NCBI RefSeq assembly: GCF_026241195.1
Contig: NZ_JAPFQO010000005.1
Location: 1 to 64,000 of the forward strand
DNA from: Pontibacter anaerobius
GTDB lineage: Bacteria; Bacteroidota; Bacteroidia; Cytophagales; Hymenobacteraceae
Direction of reading: 5' to 3'
Length of the DNA stretch: 64,000 bases
A model generated the notes under the pieces. The model searched no databases and had not been told where the DNA came from. It saw only the letters and a program-made list of their open reading frames with translations. Positions 1 to 8,989 of the stretch are shown here, piece by piece (the first letter of the stretch is position 1; each line of letters begins with the position of its first letter). Made by a program: the position numbers and the translations under genes.

Positions 1-32
1 GGGGCCGCAACTGTAGCTACAGTTGCGGCCCC
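1..32. terminator. Perfect 32-bp palindrome, possible terminator
   Basis: Two 16-base arms (1-16 and 17-32) are exact reverse complements with no spacer; the core is GTAG/CTAC and the outer arms are GC-rich. It lies about 107 bases beyond the stop of the minus-strand sugar transferase, where a transcript end would be expected. No T-run is visible on the plus-strand side and the minus-strand side runs off the window, so a terminator role is inferred from position and stem strength only. Confidence 0.45.
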
Positions 33-139
33 GGCACGTCAAACTATTAAACCTCTCCTTACCCCACGCTTTACTAACTCAGTCAAATATGAGGACTTTA
101 CAAATAGAGTTTTTCTATAGTTTATGCTTTCAGTATCTA

Positions 140-1135
140 CTACAAACTATTCATAGTAAAAACCACCCTCACAGTTTGTATAAGTATCTTAAAATCAAGA
201 ATCAATGATGCATTTTTTACATAAAACAAGTCGTACTCCAGTTTCTGCATATTGTGTTCTGGTGTTGCTGTAGGATAGTTAACCTGCGCCCAACCCGTTA
301 CACCAGGGCGTATAGAGTGTCGCAAGTTGTAATAAGGGGCATCATCTACAAGTTTAGCTACAATTTCTTCTTTTTCTGGCCTTGGACCTATCAGGCTCAT
401 ATGTCCGCAAAGAATGTTATATAACTGTGGCAATTCATCTATTTTCGTTTTCCTTAATATTCTTCCAATTGGCGTAATACGTACATCATTCACCACAGTA
501 TGGCTGTTATTAGTGCTTTCAGGGGTATGATACATTGTCCTAAGTTTAAATATTTTAAATGTTCTACCCTTCATCCCAACCCTGTTCTGTATGAAGAAAG
601 CGGGGCCCTTGGAAGTGCATTTTATACCTACAATAGCTAATAGAACTAAGAACAAAGCAAAAGGGGCCAAAATTAAACTCATCAGCATATCAATAAATCG
701 CTTCTGGATCAGAAATGCCTGCCGTGAGCTAACAAAAAACATATCGCTATTAATCAGCCACGACTTAAAGTGAGCAAGTGGTATTCGTTTTGTAAAATTT
801 TCGTGAAAAGACGCCAGATTATAAACACTAACCTGTTTAACTCTTAAATCGTTGATGAACTTTAGTTGAGATTTATCTAATGTTATGTTAGAACTTGGAT
901 CGAGTAAAACCACATCATATTTTGCAGAACTTAATGTTGTAGCAAAGTCTGTTTTTGCTGTCCCATCCCAACAGTCAACAGTATAAAAATTAGTCAAGCC
1001 AGGCTCTTTTAAAAACTCTGAGGCGATATCACCAGGATAGATAATTAAGCATTTTTTACGCTTAACGCCATATTGTTGTGGATCGCGAAGTACAAGGCTT
1101 TTGGAAATGGTCTTAGGTGGTAGATATATTTCCAT
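140..1135 (-). CDS. Sugar-phosphate initiating transferase (bacterial sugar transferase family, WbaP/WcaJ-like C-terminal domain)
   Basis: Predicted to move a sugar-1-phosphate from a nucleotide sugar to undecaprenyl phosphate, the first membrane step of polysaccharide assembly. The C-terminal ~190 residues hold the phosphoglycosyltransferase core: a hydrophobic hairpin (about residues 147-170), the FKLRTM motif, the Asp-Glu pair in KIDELPQLYN, then GPRPEKEE and RPGVTGWAQVN. The first ~140 residues look like a soluble Rossmann-type fold, without the four N-terminal membrane helices of full WbaP/WcaJ proteins (usually ~460 residues). It is the last gene of its block, ~370 bases beyond the preceding GT4 gene. 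Family assignment is firm; the sugar is unknown. A second initiating transferase (35762-36379) serves another block. Confidence 0.9.
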   Translation of the reverse strand: MEIYLPPKTISKSLVLRDPQQYGVKRKKCLIIYPGDIASEFLKEPGLTNFYTVDCWDGTAKTDFATTLSSAKYDVVLLDPSSNITLDKSQLKFINDLRVKQVSVYNLASFHENFTKRIPLAHFKSWLINSDMFFVSSRQAFLIQKRFIDMLMSLILAPFALFLVLLAIVGIKCTSKGPAFFIQNRVGMKGRTFKIFKLRTMYHTPESTNNSHTVVNDVRITPIGRILRKTKIDELPQLYNILCGHMSLIGPRPEKEEIVAKLVDDAPYYNLRHSIRPGVTGWAQVNYPTATPEHNMQKLEYDLFYVKNASLILDFKILIQTVRVVFTMNSL

Positions 1136-1504
1136 ATCAAAGAAATTTTACACAGGAAAACACAAGAAAAATATCAGTATTATGCAAGCGGCTTACCTGT
1201 ATATACGACACTATACCCGTCCCGTACAATAGATATTTTGTTTAAAAATATATTAGAACAATTATATTTATCAAACACATATATTTATTTAGTCAAAGTA
1301 TTAATTTATTAAGTTAAAAATTTTACACTTTAAATTCATGTAACATTTTATATAGTAAATGAACTCATAGTTTATAAAAGAACGACCATTTTCTGAAGCC
1401 TCACGAACACCCTAAATATTGAAAGCATTAGTAGAACCAGACCAATATTCACAAATTCAACCGCAGTAAAAGGTATGGGCAAAGCAACGTGTTTTGATAA
1501 ACCG
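1136..1504. other. Intergenic, AT-rich, no gene seen
   Basis: The ~370 bases between the sugar transferase and the GT4 gene are AT-rich. I found no ORF, convincing hairpin or TAnnTTTG-type promoter. It presumably carries the promoter of the sugar transferase. Confidence 0.5.
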
Positions 1505-2737
1505 CTATTGTGTTATAAACTTGGTAGCTAGGGCTTGGGAGGAAGGTTCATGAAGTTTTACCAAGATATTCAGCATTTTGGAGGCTAAAAAGTCTTTATC
1601 AAAGTGCTTTTTAGCTACATCCAACGCTCTCTGCTTCATCTCCCCTACTTGTGCAGGGTTATTTTTCATCCAGATTAAAGTTTTTGCCAACTGCTCTGGA
1701 TCATTTGGGTCTAATGTCAGCCCCACTTTGTGCTGCTCCAGAAAATCCTTCATCCACCCCTTAGTATTTTGTATGACAGGCACTCCAGCAGCCAGCGATT
1801 CGAAGAACTTATTAGGTGATGAGGTATCCAGCACTGGGGTACCTTTGAGCGGAACCAGTGATACAAGCGCATGCTGAACATAACCAACTAATTCTCTTTT
1901 TGGCATTAGGTCTAACCTTACAAAATTTTGAATGCCCTCTTCTTTGGCTCTTCGCACCAACTCCTCTCGTTGCTGCCCTTCGCCAATTAAAAGTATAGTA
2001 ATATCTGACCTCCCTAATGCACGCAAAGCTTTAGCAGCCTCGAACAACCAATATGAATTGTTCACCATACCTATGTTACCCGTATAAATGGCATAGCTGT
2101 AGGGTTCAATAACGCTATTGGGAAAAGGCACTGGAGTAGAGAAAAGCGAGATATTTGCCGCATTGGTAACATCATCAATTTGGTCGATATCATAGCGCCT
2201 CTGGATATCTTTGGTCATACCTGGCGATAACGTAACAATGTATGATGAAGCTCTGTAACATTGCTTTTCAAACCAGTAACTGAGCTTCTTAAGTACAGGG
2301 CTTTTAATGACACCTAACTCTATCGCTCCCTCGGGCCATAGATCCCTTGTTTCAAAGACAAGTTTTCTGCCTCTGAAATAATGACCCAAAAGACCTGGCA
2401 ATCCAACTGTAATCGGACCAGATGAGGCTATCACGACATCCGCTTTAAGGGTAAGCGCATAATAGGAGGAAATTACACTGTAGAGGATGAATGTCCAGAT
2501 TCTGCGGTAAAAGGACTGTTTATTATCTATCAGGACATTAAGCACTTTTACATGGATGCCATCAAAATACTGATCTTCTATCAGTTTAGTGGCTTTAAGG
2601 TCAGACTTGCTGAAGACGCTAGTAACCACCGTTACCTCATGCCCTTGCTCCACCCAATTTTTAGCAAACTCATACACACGCGTGCCCCATGATCCTTTTG
2701 GTGTAGAGAAGTACTGGTAAAAGTAGACTATCTTCAT
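1505..2737 (-). CDS. Glycosyltransferase family 4 (WbuB-like)
   Basis: GT-B fold retaining glycosyltransferase expected to add a sugar from a nucleotide donor to a lipid-linked glycan at the inner face of the cytoplasmic membrane. The N-terminus (MKIVYFYQYF) and the early PKGSWGTRVYEFAKNW segment match the WbuB-type GT4 subgroup that includes putative N-acetyl-fucosamine transferases. The C-terminal half has the nucleotide-binding GNIGMVNNS and IGEGQQREEL segments and an SSPNKFFESLAAGVPVI stretch carrying the usual E-x7-E-type region. It is 410 residues, normal length. It starts 10 bases after the upstream heparinase-like gene ends, so the two are probably co-transcribed. Donor and linkage cannot be read from the sequence. 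Confidence 0.88.
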   Translation of the reverse strand: MKIVYFYQYFSTPKGSWGTRVYEFAKNWVEQGHEVTVVTSVFSKSDLKATKLIEDQYFDGIHVKVLNVLIDNKQSFYRRIWTFILYSVISSYYALTLKADVVIASSGPITVGLPGLLGHYFRGRKLVFETRDLWPEGAIELGVIKSPVLKKLSYWFEKQCYRASSYIVTLSPGMTKDIQRRYDIDQIDDVTNAANISLFSTPVPFPNSVIEPYSYAIYTGNIGMVNNSYWLFEAAKALRALGRSDITILLIGEGQQREELVRRAKEEGIQNFVRLDLMPKRELVGYVQHALVSLVPLKGTPVLDTSSPNKFFESLAAGVPVIQNTKGWMKDFLEQHKVGLTLDPNDPEQLAKTLIWMKNNPAQVGEMKQRALDVAKKHFDKDFLASKMLNILVKLHEPSSQALATKFITQ

Positions 2738-2747
2738 AAACTTAATA

Positions 2748-4331
2748 TTAAATGAATTTGATTCTAGTTATTATCTTACCTTTGAATGCAACTTTGATCA
2801 CACCTGAGGGACAGCAGGAGTTAAAACCTTCGGCAAACTGGTATGTGCCTGCTTCCACGTACTCTACTGCATCTGAAAACACTACTGTACATATATTTGG
2901 TATGCTAACCATATGGTGGTGTAAACTGTACTGAACACTTGGGTGGAGATGGAAATAAGCAATACCTGCCATACTCTCCTCACCCAGAAGTTCATCTGTA
3001 ATGGTAATTTGTGATGCTTCAAACTCAAATGTTCTTCTGTGAGTTATCCCAAACCGGTTAACATAACCATCATGCTCAGCTATCAGCAGCCCAGCTTCTT
3101 CCCTTACAACAGTGGTGTTTGCCCTATATCCCACCCTGAAGCTGCCCCATACCTTAGACTGATTTGCTCCTTGTATTTCTATTGTATTGTGCGCGCCTGT
3201 AGATCTCTCATACTCTCTTCGTGGCCCCGGCTCATACGTTGAGGTACCTGCCTCAACCAAAACCGGAGAGCCTTTATAGTATAAAATAAAGGATAACGCA
3301 TCCGCATGGCCATGCCCTGCCTGGTAAGAAGGCCCAATCGCCGCCGCATCTACCACACATTCATAGCTTCCGCTGTCAAACTTCCTGTATCCTGAATCTG
3401 CTAACTGGACACTAGCCATCGGCTCCAACTGCAAGGAGGCGGCATAATTTAGAAGAGAGGCGGTATCATAGGCAATTGAGGGGGCACTATCGTTTACATG
3501 TGGGATATCGTTGTTAGAAAAGCTCATGTTCCTTAACCAGCTAAGCATCAGGCTTGCTTTGGAACATACTCTCTCTAGGAGAAGGTTGTCTGGATTTTCA
3601 TAGTTCTGATACCAGTCTATCAGTTCCAAAACCCTGTAGAGGATAATTTGGTGGTACATCGGGCTAAGTTCGTAGTGCGCCCCATCTCCTAGCACCTGCT
3701 CCTCTAACTCCCGCAGCAGGATTTCCCTGCCCATGTTATGCCACTCAGGTTGCTGGAAGAAAGCCCCTCCCATAAGCAGTGCAAAAGCGTTCTCCAGCAC
3801 ATGATTTGCCAGAAGATGATACTCTACTCTACCCGATAAAAAATTAAGCTCACCGTGCACAGCAGAGAGCAAAGCAGTATCGGTGAGGGTATGGCGGCAT
3901 ATGAACCTGATACTGTTCATAGCTCTAACAGAAACCGGGTATGGTTCCAGAGCGACAGTACCTGTATACAAGCTTTGATGCAGCGCTTTCAGCCACTCCA
4001 GCCTGATATCCATATGTATATCCTCCTGTAGCAGGTAATATCCATACTGTAGGTTGTAGTTCCAGAGTTTACCGTTAGCTGCATATGCCCAATCCACGCC
4101 AGCGGCAAAAGTGACCTGCCTATTTAAAAAGCTAAACCGGTTTTTAGTGTCAGCACAACACAGCGTAGGCAGATAATCTGAGAAAGCCAGCAGCCTGGTA
4201 TTTATGCTTCTCTCAGGGGTAACGTAAGAAGCCAAGGGCTTTACCTTCAGCACACGGTACAGTGTCTGATATACGAGTTGTTTGCACTTCAGGTATTTGA
4301 TGGTGTCAAAATACAAGCCTAGCTTTTTCAC
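2748..4331 (-). CDS. Heparinase II/III-like protein
   Basis: A 527-residue protein of the heparinase II/III (alginate-lyase-like) family often found inside exopolysaccharide clusters. The N-terminal half is alpha-helical and toroid-like, with LANHVLENAFALLMGG near residue 180. The C-terminal beta-rich domain carries the family signature AGHGHADALSF near residue 350, followed by VEAGTSTYEPGP and ERSTGAHNTI. Such enzymes cleave uronic-acid polysaccharides by beta-elimination. No signal peptide is evident, so it may act in the cytoplasm or be exported another way, which is also seen in homologues from such loci. It overlaps the 3' end of the epimerase gene by 26 bases. Confidence 0.85.
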   Translation of the reverse strand: MKKLGLYFDTIKYLKCKQLVYQTLYRVLKVKPLASYVTPERSINTRLLAFSDYLPTLCCADTKNRFSFLNRQVTFAAGVDWAYAANGKLWNYNLQYGYYLLQEDIHMDIRLEWLKALHQSLYTGTVALEPYPVSVRAMNSIRFICRHTLTDTALLSAVHGELNFLSGRVEYHLLANHVLENAFALLMGGAFFQQPEWHNMGREILLRELEEQVLGDGAHYELSPMYHQIILYRVLELIDWYQNYENPDNLLLERVCSKASLMLSWLRNMSFSNNDIPHVNDSAPSIAYDTASLLNYAASLQLEPMASVQLADSGYRKFDSGSYECVVDAAAIGPSYQAGHGHADALSFILYYKGSPVLVEAGTSTYEPGPRREYERSTGAHNTIEIQGANQSKVWGSFRVGYRANTTVVREEAGLLIAEHDGYVNRFGITHRRTFEFEASQITITDELLGEESMAGIAYFHLHPSVQYSLHHHMVSIPNICTVVFSDAVEYVEAGTYQFAEGFNSCCPSGVIKVAFKGKIITRIKFI

Positions 4332-5415
4332 GCTCCACTTTGAAAATATCAGAAATATGCCCCACTATTCTTTCGGCGGTCTTCCCATCCCATAAAGGAG
4401 GAATGGTTCCTTTTTTCCATTCACCGGCTTGTAGTTTTGCTAAAGCCTCCCGTAGCGCTGCCGGGTTACTGCCTAATAGTACATTTGTGCCTAGCGTACA
4501 GGTTTCAGGTCTTTCAGTGGAGTCTCTGAGCGTCATACAGGGAATTCCCATAACGGTTGTCTCTTCGGTGATACCCCCTGAATCTGTGATAACCCCCATG
4601 GCATTTTGCACTAAATAATTAAACTCCAGATAGCTCATAGGCTCTACTGTTTTCACATTATGCAACTGTATATCAAATACTTCCAGGTTCTTACACGTTC
4701 TCGGGTGTACAGGAAAAACGACTGGTACCTGTATTTCCGAATCCTCCAACACCTTAAGAAGCCCCTTGAGTTGACTGGCATCATCTACGTTTGACGGTCT
4801 GTGCAATGTAAGAACCAAGTATTGTTTTTTTTCGAGGCCTAGCTCCTCCCAAAAGTAAGGCTTAGAAAGTTTCGGCATTTGTTTCAGCAGTGTATCAATC
4901 ATGGTATTACCCACAAAAAAGATGCGGTCGTCTGTAACACCAGAACGGCGCAGGTTGGCATTGGCCACTTCTGATGTAGTAAAGAAGTAGTTTGTAATAC
5001 TATCCGTTACCATGCGATTAATTTCTTCAGGCATTGACCAATCACCAGAGCGGATCCCTCCTTCCACATGTGCCACTGGAATGCACAACTTCTGCGCCGT
5101 AATAGCACAGGCCATGGTAGAAGTCACGTCTCCAACCACCACCACAAGCTCCGAGGGATTTGCCAACAGCTCTTTCTCAAACTTCAGCATAATAGCGGCC
5201 GTTTGCTCTGCCTGCGTTCCCCCGCCGGCTTCCAGGTTTACGTGGGGTTCGGGTATACCTAGCTGCTCAAAAAAGTCGCCAGACATCTTTTTGTCATAGT
5301 GTTGCCCTGTATGAATTAACCTGTAAGAGATTCCCTCCTCCTCCTCAATCGCATCGATAATAGGGGCAATCTTCATAAAATTTGGCCTAGCGCCTGCAAC
5401 TATAGAAATCAGCAT
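4306..5415 (-). CDS. wecB: UDP-N-acetylglucosamine 2-epimerase, non-hydrolysing
   Basis: Interconverts UDP-GlcNAc and UDP-ManNAc in the cytoplasm. At 369 residues it has the standard length. Visible motifs are AGARPNFMK at the start, HTGQHYDKKMSGDFF (residues 35-49), VVVGDVTS, HVEGGIRSGD (116-125) with MPEEINR, HPRT, and the TDSGGITEE uridine-binding loop with GIPCMTLRDSTERPET. This is the non-hydrolysing class, distinct from the hydrolysing NeuC-type enzyme at 58190-59332. No ManNAc dehydrogenase (wecC) is visible in the window, so the product is probably used as ManNAc or processed elsewhere. Confidence 0.93.
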   Translation of the reverse strand: MLISIVAGARPNFMKIAPIIDAIEEEEGISYRLIHTGQHYDKKMSGDFFEQLGIPEPHVNLEAGGGTQAEQTAAIMLKFEKELLANPSELVVVVGDVTSTMACAITAQKLCIPVAHVEGGIRSGDWSMPEEINRMVTDSITNYFFTTSEVANANLRRSGVTDDRIFFVGNTMIDTLLKQMPKLSKPYFWEELGLEKKQYLVLTLHRPSNVDDASQLKGLLKVLEDSEIQVPVVFPVHPRTCKNLEVFDIQLHNVKTVEPMSYLEFNYLVQNAMGVITDSGGITEETTVMGIPCMTLRDSTERPETCTLGTNVLLGSNPAALREALAKLQAGEWKKGTIPPLWDGKTAERIVGHISDIFKVEREKARLVF

Positions 5416-5526
5416 AGGTGTACAGATTTTAGTGATGAAAAGAATTTATCAATACTCATGCACTCACTTACATACTATGTTATACAAATGAGCTGCCTTT
5501 CATAAGAAAGAGTTTGTAGAGATAGA

Positions 5527-6594
5527 TTATACCTTCACGGCTTTACCTGGTCCAGTAGTGACATACCTGAAAGCTTGGAGAAACCCATTAATCATTATCT
5601 CAGATCTTAAGTTTTTATCGTAGTAGGCATAACTTGCCTCTGACAAACTCCCCTGTAGATTACTGTCAGTACATATTCTTTCTAACTCCAGCGCCAATTG
5701 CTCAACCCCGCCTTCGTACAGGATACTGTTAGAGCTATCACAGTACTCCACCTCCGGAGCATGCTTCCTGTTTTTGTTCGTGACTACCGGTACCCCGTAG
5801 GCAAAGCTATGCACCACACCAAGTCCGACATGATCAGGGGACACATACGCAATAGCTGTAGAAAATATATTCTTTAGCTGCTCCTCATCAAAAACACCGG
5901 AATTAAACATAACTCTGCCTTGCAGGCCGTAGGTATTAACCTGCTCCAGCAGCTCTGTCTTGTCGCCGCTGCCAACAACCCTTACTCTAACATATTCCGG
6001 TATATTATCCTTGACTTTACAAAACGCTTTTAGAAGCAGGTCTATCCCTTTTCGCTTTTGTATTCTTCCAACGTAGAGCAAATCTGTTTTCTGAGCTTGA
6101 CCCGATCGCCCAGCATTCCCAATGTGCAGTGTGTTTTTGGCAACAAACAGCTTTTCTCTGGGTATACCATATTCTAGAAAGTCCTCTGCCCCTTTTGCTG
6201 TATATAATATCAGCCCGTCTGCCCATTTTGCGAAGGAGATCCTTGCCAGTCGGGCGGCCCAATAGTTATTTTCTCTGCCAAACCCCTGTCCCCATAGTAT
6301 GTACTTGGGTTTACGGTTTGAGAAGAAAGTGAATATCCAATTCGGCATCCATAAATTAAAAGAAAAGACAACCACATCATAGGCATCTTTTAATGCTCTT
6401 ACTTCTGGCAAGAACCGGAACTTACCATAGTACCTAGGGCTAGACTTCAACTCAATAAACGCATAACTGCTGTTTGTGTGGGTCTCTGTGTGCAGTACAT
6501 CACATTTTTCAACCGAATCGTCTCTGGCGATTTGCTCTAAAATCGGTATTCTGTAATGTAGTAAACCTAACTCTAACACAAAAAGCAACTTCAT
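5527..6594 (-). CDS. Glycosyltransferase family 4
   Basis: A 355-residue GT-B glycosyltransferase. I chose the MKLLFVLELG start (6594) because it opens the first beta strand; a start at 6618 adds only eight unsupported residues. The C-terminal domain has LLYVGRIQKRKGIDLLLKAF, VVGSGDKTELLEQ and SPDHVGLGVVHSFAYGVPVV, the nucleotide-sugar-binding half of GT4 enzymes. It sits between the surface lipoprotein lyase gene and wecB; gaps of about 110 and 310 bases suggest it may have its own promoter. Substrate unknown. Confidence 0.85.
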   Translation of the reverse strand: MKLLFVLELGLLHYRIPILEQIARDDSVEKCDVLHTETHTNSSYAFIELKSSPRYYGKFRFLPEVRALKDAYDVVVFSFNLWMPNWIFTFFSNRKPKYILWGQGFGRENNYWAARLARISFAKWADGLILYTAKGAEDFLEYGIPREKLFVAKNTLHIGNAGRSGQAQKTDLLYVGRIQKRKGIDLLLKAFCKVKDNIPEYVRVRVVGSGDKTELLEQVNTYGLQGRVMFNSGVFDEEQLKNIFSTAIAYVSPDHVGLGVVHSFAYGVPVVTNKNRKHAPEVEYCDSSNSILYEGGVEQLALELERICTDSNLQGSLSEASYAYYDKNLRSEIMINGFLQAFRYVTTGPGKAVKV

Positions 6595-6780
6595 ATTACG
6601 CCAAACTATAAGGTGCAAAAATTTAGAGAATCGTCCACGGCTAACACTTAGTACTTTTAAAAAGCTAACTATTGCTTTGTGGATATTTTTTTGAATTATT
6701 CATCTACCACAATTAACGCACACTTATATTTTTTGTTTTTATACTTTCGTGAAGTCTCGTATAAATTACTTGCTTTGTTT

Positions 6781-6816
6781 TAAAAAAAAATCAACCCGCA
6801 GCTGCCATTAAGCGGG
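6781..6816 (-). terminator. Second, weaker terminator-like hairpin
   Basis: On the minus strand a CCCGC/GCGGG stem (6812-6816 with 6795-6799) is followed by a run of T residues (A-run at 6782-6790 on the plus strand). It lies 30 bases beyond the stronger terminator and would act as a tandem back-up. The stem is short. Confidence 0.4.
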
Positions 6817-6844
6817 GAGGAGCAGTTTCTAGTGCCTATAAAAC

Positions 6845-6876
6845 AAAAAAAAAAGGCCGCCCTTTTTGGGCAGCCT
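6845..6876 (-). terminator. Rho-independent terminator of the surface lyase gene
   Basis: The minus strand reads AGGCTGCCC, loop AAAAA, GGGCGGCCT (one T-G wobble), then ten T residues. It lies 28 bases after the stop at 6905 and is a standard intrinsic terminator. Confidence 0.85.
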
Positions 6877-6904
6877 CTTTTTGTTGTGCAGTCTGGTGTT
6901 CTAA

Positions 6905-8632
6905 CTACTGCTTCACTATTTCTATACCGGAGATGATGGCATTGTCTGTCACTGAAGAAAAATTCAGGTCTAGTTCACCATCTTTTACAGATACATTACT
7001 TATCGTCTTAACTAGTGCCTTACCGAAACCAACCTGGCTGTACACATCAAAGTTTGACAGCACACGCTGACCTTCAGCGTCTACATTAAACACTCGCTTG
7101 GAAGAAGCCTTAAAATATGGCTCCACAAAATGAAGCTTCACAGTATATGTACCTGCCTCATCAACAGGAACGCTGTAGCTAAACGCTGCACCATAACGTG
7201 CAAAGCGGTAGCTACGATAAAGCGCATCGTCGGATGTATTAGCCACCTCGATAGACTTGCTAGAAGTTATACCGCCAGAGAAGTGATTATCAGTAGCCCA
7301 CGTGCGAGACTGGGTATCATTGTAAGATTGTCCGCCAGCATTGGTCAGTTTGCTCAGGCTCTGCGTCTGATTGGTAACAGTAAAGCTCACAGTTGTTGGC
7401 TGTCCTGCCGTACCTTTTCCGCCAGAAGATGAATAAGGAGTAACAGTAAGCGTATATTTACCTACTGATGGAGTCCAAGCGTAGTAGTCACCGTTCATAT
7501 CATCGCCGGCAAAGGCATAAGGAGCAATATTTTCAGTTACAGTTTTGGTCTGAGTTCCTGTTAAAGAGAACACCACACTGCCTACCTCACTACCTGTGTT
7601 AGCTCGAAGGTTCAGGTTTTTGCTTCCTAGTGTTGCAAGGTTCAGCACAGCACCATCCTTAACCTCCATTAAATCCTTATTTGTGTCTGCGTTGACCAAG
7701 GTGATTCCCGTAGATGATGGGTTGGCGGATACAGTTCCTGTAGATAGTGATGAACTACCTGATGGCACTACATCATTATAAGTAGCATTTTCATTACCTA
7801 CACGAACTTCGTCTGCGTACATTACTCGCTTAGATACTACCGGCCAGTGTCTCTTATAAAGCCCCACTTTAAAGTATGGCAGCACTGAATCGTTATAACT
7901 GTTTGGACCTCTATAGTCTATAATTTTAGAACCATTTTTCCAGATCTCCAACACGCCGTCAGAGCTATAGGAGTAATTGATGTGGTAAACAAAATCTAAC
8001 CATTTGTCTTTCTCAACAAGACCTAGGTCAAAAACCTTTTCCCCATCTCTGTCAGTATCAGAGCTTATTCGCTCTGATGCCCAGATAACCTGAAGTTTCA
8101 GTCTTCCCTCCTTCACATAAAGGTTGATTGGCGGATTTCGTGCAGGTTCACCGTCATCAGGCACACCGTTAAATTGCGTGATGATATCCCAACTTGTATC
8201 GTTTGACCACTCCGAGCTAGGCAAATAGATACTTAAACCATACCAACGGTTGCGGTTGGTATCAGCTTTTCTTCCCGCTATTTCTGCACGTACTACACCT
8301 GAGTCAGACTTTCTCAGTTCAAAGCGTGCCGCTGTTTTTCCATTTCTTACTTCAGAGGATGAAACATTAAAACCGTAAGAAGTCTTTGTAAAGACCCGGT
8401 AAAAATCCCCATAAAAATCAAACTCCGGATTGGAGTAAGCAGTGTATGCGTCCGTTTTAGAAGCTTCGAATAACTCTTCTATTAACAGGTTCTTTCTCTG
8501 TGATTCTACAGAAGTGATTGCATCTACAGAGCTAGTACTGGCAATATTATCTGGGAGCATCTCCTCGTCTTTCTGACAGGCAGTTCCAAGCGCAGATAAT
8601 AAAGCAATGGCTAAAAATTGCTTAATTCTCAT
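6905..8632 (-). CDS. Surface lipoprotein: polysaccharide lyase (heparin lyase I-like) plus malectin domain
   Basis: A 575-residue predicted lipoprotein: a short signal peptide ends at the lipobox LGTAC (Cys19), followed at once by QKDEE, which matches the Bacteroidota lipoprotein surface-export signal (K followed by acidic residues). The catalytic-type domain is about residues 50-280 (WYGLSIYLPSSEW, WDIITQFNG, WLDFVYHINYS), resembling the Polysacc_lyase/heparin-lyase-I family. A ~120-residue linker domain follows (about 305-420, starting ITLVNADTNKDL), then a malectin-type carbohydrate-binding domain (about 425-575). The linker and malectin domains are shared with the 2891-residue protein upstream. 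It is flanked by its own promoter and terminators. Likely role: cleaving or binding acidic polysaccharide at the cell surface; substrate unknown. Confidence 0.82.
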   Translation of the reverse strand: MRIKQFLAIALLSALGTACQKDEEMLPDNIASTSSVDAITSVESQRKNLLIEELFEASKTDAYTAYSNPEFDFYGDFYRVFTKTSYGFNVSSSEVRNGKTAARFELRKSDSGVVRAEIAGRKADTNRNRWYGLSIYLPSSEWSNDTSWDIITQFNGVPDDGEPARNPPINLYVKEGRLKLQVIWASERISSDTDRDGEKVFDLGLVEKDKWLDFVYHINYSYSSDGVLEIWKNGSKIIDYRGPNSYNDSVLPYFKVGLYKRHWPVVSKRVMYADEVRVGNENATYNDVVPSGSSSLSTGTVSANPSSTGITLVNADTNKDLMEVKDGAVLNLATLGSKNLNLRANTGSEVGSVVFSLTGTQTKTVTENIAPYAFAGDDMNGDYYAWTPSVGKYTLTVTPYSSSGGKGTAGQPTTVSFTVTNQTQSLSKLTNAGGQSYNDTQSRTWATDNHFSGGITSSKSIEVANTSDDALYRSYRFARYGAAFSYSVPVDEAGTYTVKLHFVEPYFKASSKRVFNVDAEGQRVLSNFDVYSQVGFGKALVKTISNVSVKDGELDLNFSSVTDNAIISGIEIVKQ

Positions 8633-8821
8633 TTGGCTAGTTGAAAATAAATTAAAATTTGATTGTCAGTGATATTAAGGTGAAAAAAATAAATTTAATT
8701 TTTTAAATACCTAAAAAGATACATGGCTTATAAAAACAAGCTAAATTTTTAGGCAAAATTTTTACTTATCAAAGCAAACTACTCTTGGAATCGCCAACCC
8801 GATTAGTTGATTTTGATGTTG

Positions 8822-8852
8822 CAAACATAAATAACAAAAGCTCATTCGCAAA
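8822..8852 (-). promoter_or_regulatory. Bacteroidota-type promoter of the surface lyase gene
   Basis: Read on the minus strand: TTTG (8852-8849), 19 nt, then TATGTTTG (8829-8822). This is an exact match to the Bacteroidota -33 TTTG and -7 TAnnTTTG elements with acceptable spacing. It implies a leader of about 180 nt before the start at 8632. Confidence 0.55.
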
Positions 8853-8957
8853 CACGTTCACCAAAAAATATCTTAATAATCAGCATTTTATGACAAATTT
8901 GAAATGTTATACCTGAAAAATTAAAATAGTAAAAACACTATTATTTCTGTTTACAAC

Positions 8958-8989
8958 AAAAAAAAGCATATGCAAAAATATGCATATGC
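8958..8989 (-). terminator. AT-rich hairpin with T-tail
   Basis: GCATATGCA (8966-8974) and TGCATATGC (8981-8989) form a perfect 9-bp stem with a 6-nt loop; on the minus strand it is followed by eight T residues (8965-8958). Position and tail fit a second barrier to read-through from the giant gene, but the stem is AT-rich and weak. Confidence 0.4.

Noticed and set aside
5416-5526. Short gap upstream of wecB
   Set aside because: No hairpin, small gene or promoter motif that I could support.
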